Part shown: one piece after another, positions 22,736-23,307 of the stretch
How the letters are laid out: the number at the start of each line of letters is the position of its first letter
Numbering within the stretch: position 1 is the first letter of the stretch
From: MWCR01 sp041665165
GTDB lineage: Bacteria; Patescibacteriota; Patescibacteriia; 2-12-FULL-60-25
Direction of reading: 5' to 3'
Length of the DNA stretch: 23,307 bases
NCBI GenBank assembly: GCA_041665165.1
Contig: JBAYJJ010000021.1
Location: forward strand, 1-23,307
Notes under the pieces: generated by a model
Told to the model about the DNA's origin: nothing
What the model saw: only the letters and a program-made list of their open reading frames with translations
Database searches by the model: none
Translations under genes and position numbers: made by a program

Positions 22736-22885
22736 TAGACCACAAGATGTTGTGGTCCTGCCATCTACAACCGGTCCAAAATAGACCGTAAACTGCAAAA
22801 CGCGCTTGTCTCACCCAAGGTGGTGGTGGGACAAAATTGCAGAAGCTGGCAAACAAGGGTTTTTCACCCTGTTGGTTTGTTTTTA
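22736..22885 (+). ncRNA. Structured leader RNA or small RNA before the reductase gene
   Basis: About 150 bases between an extended -10 and a terminator fold into ordered helices. Helix 0: GACCACAA/TTGTGGTC (22738-22745 with 22750-22757). Helix 1: TGCCA/TGGCA (22759-22763 with 22847-22851) closes a junction. Helix 2: CGGTC/GACCG (22772-22776 with 22784-22788). Helix 3: CTGCAA/TTGCAG (22793-22798 with 22837-22842). Helix 4: ten pairs, TTGTCTCACC/GGTGGGACAA (22806-22815 with 22825-22834). Helix 1 shares two bases with the foot of the terminator stem. I see no match to riboswitch cores I know. Either a regulatory leader with attenuation or a separate small RNA fits. Confidence 0.6.
22850..22884 (+). 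terminator. Intrinsic terminator at the end of the structured RNA
   Basis: CAAAC (22850-22854) and GTTTG (22875-22879), with AGGGT (22856-22860) and ACCCT (22866-22870) stacked inside, then a run of five T (22880-22884). The middle of the stem has bulges. Confidence 0.65.
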
Positions 22886-22901
22886 GAAAATTAACTCATC
22901 T

Positions 22902-22919
22902 TCCCGATGCCCATCGGGA
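22902..22919 (+). promoter_or_regulatory. Hairpin between the terminator and the reductase start
   Basis: TCCCGAT (22902-22908), loop GCCC, ATCGGGA (22913-22919) pair perfectly. The GGGAG (22916-22920) in its 3' arm is 20 bases from ATG, too far for a normal ribosome binding site, and no other one is seen before 22940. Confidence 0.5.
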
Positions 22920-22939
22920 GAAAACAAAACCCAGCTCAT

Positions 22940-23307
22940 ATGAGTCCCGAGGCACATTTTTCGATTAGTAAAAAAGGCGAGCATACCTTGCCTGAAACCG
23001 TAAACACAGACGCCATTATGGCATACCTCAAAACCGTGAAATCCATCAGGCGTTCAGATGGACGCATTGATCAGTTCCAGCCAGACAAGATACGCACCTC
23101 TATCCGGGCAGCTTTTTTGAGCGCTGGGTTTTCCGAGGACAAAGACGCCCGCCATATAGATAAGGTGCTTTCGTACGTGATCCATAAGCTGACCCAGCGT
23201 TTTGACGGCCATACTGTGCCCACTACCGAGAATGTGCGCGAAACCATTGCCTCGGGTTTGATTGATACCAATTTCGTGCAAGTGGCGCGCAAGTACTTGC
23301 TCTACAA
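22940..23307 (+). CDS. Ribonucleotide reductase large subunit, N-terminal ATP-cone (3' part outside window)
   Basis: The frame is open from ATG 22940 to the edge. The first 35 residues (MSPEAHFSISKKGEHTLPET) are variable. Then IRRSDGRIDQFQPDKIRTSI, FLSAGFSEDKDARHIDKV, LTQRFDGHTVPTTENVRE and NFVQVARKYLLY match the ATP-cone domain that senses ATP/dATP and sets reductase activity. Such a cone begins class II (adenosylcobalamin-dependent), class I or class III large subunits, and the window ends before any class motif. NrdR also has an ATP-cone, but after a zinc ribbon, which is absent here. The RNA at 22736-22885 lies directly upstream. Confidence 0.8.
   Translation, partial: MSPEAHFSISKKGEHTLPETVNTDAIMAYLKTVKSIRRSDGRIDQFQPDKIRTSIRAAFLSAGFSEDKDARHIDKVLSYVIHKLTQRFDGHTVPTTENVRETIASGLIDTNFVQVARKYLLY

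Noticed and set aside
22738..22757. Possible NrdR box in the GACCACAA/TTGTGGTC palindrome before the reductase gene
   Set aside because: It lies after the -10, where it would be the first hairpin of the RNA, and the second box at three helical turns that NrdR sites usually have is not seen. The sequence is also a poor match to the usual box.
22736..22885. Cobalamin riboswitch
   Set aside because: The helix order and the sequence of the core, including the B12 box, do not match; only CCTGCC is shared.
1..23307. UGA recoding as in some CPR lineages
   Set aside because: TGA ends many frames, including well-bounded genes, and the proteins contain no unexplained internal TGA.

Overview
This 23.3 kb window is bacterial chromosome, compact and of moderate GC. 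The gene content suggests a Candidate Phyla Radiation (Patescibacteria) genome, but that placement is inference from gene style and not from a marker phylogeny. Supporting signs are many short hypothetical proteins, small membrane proteins, a divergent ROK-like protein, a giant helical-repeat protein and a zeta-type toxin. TGA is a normal stop (for example the ends of the genes at 4723, 9745 and 16938), so this is not a UGA-recoding lineage. No tRNA, rRNA, CRISPR array, transposase or phage gene was recognised.

Layout. 1-795 (minus): a cut-off small membrane protein and an exported C39-like cysteine peptidase. 878-2439 (plus): an operon of two tandem paralogues of unknown family plus a YjjX/DUF84 NTPase, with a clear promoter and terminator. 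2438-5277: an ABC-F translation factor (minus), a four-helix membrane protein (plus) and a membrane-anchored 3D-domain protein (minus). 5352-7445 (plus): a membrane metallophosphoesterase, then a zeta-like toxin kinase overlapping a small partner gene. 7534-10715 (plus): an exported bactofilin-like protein with a membrane domain, an SDR oxidoreductase and a membrane protein with an outer domain. 10836-11015 (minus): a small lipoprotein, divergent from a 1257-residue protein with helical repeats and acetyltransferase-like domains (11073-14846). 14865-18059 (plus): an EamA transporter, an anchored clan GH-A glycosidase and a ROK-like protein. 18266-18664 (minus): a small hypothetical. 18807-22556 (plus): typA, a hypothetical, a HIT protein and a DEDDy exonuclease. 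22721-23307: a promoter, a structured RNA ending in a terminator, and the ATP-cone start of a ribonucleotide reductase that leaves the window.

Two themes run across the window. First, many housekeeping genes have an extended -10 (TGn plus a TATAAT-like hexamer) or a full promoter whose predicted transcript begins at or within a few bases of the start codon, implying leaderless mRNAs. Several small hypothetical genes instead carry strong AGGAGG-type ribosome binding sites. Second, many gene ends are followed by palindromic repeats of at least four families. Family C has three copies abutting stop codons in one orientation, with compensating base changes in a stem. Family D gives an empty-site/filled-site pair with a nested 51-bp palindromic insertion.

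The strongest candidates for something new are the structured RNA ahead of the reductase gene, the family C multi-hairpin elements and the giant repeat/acetyltransferase protein.
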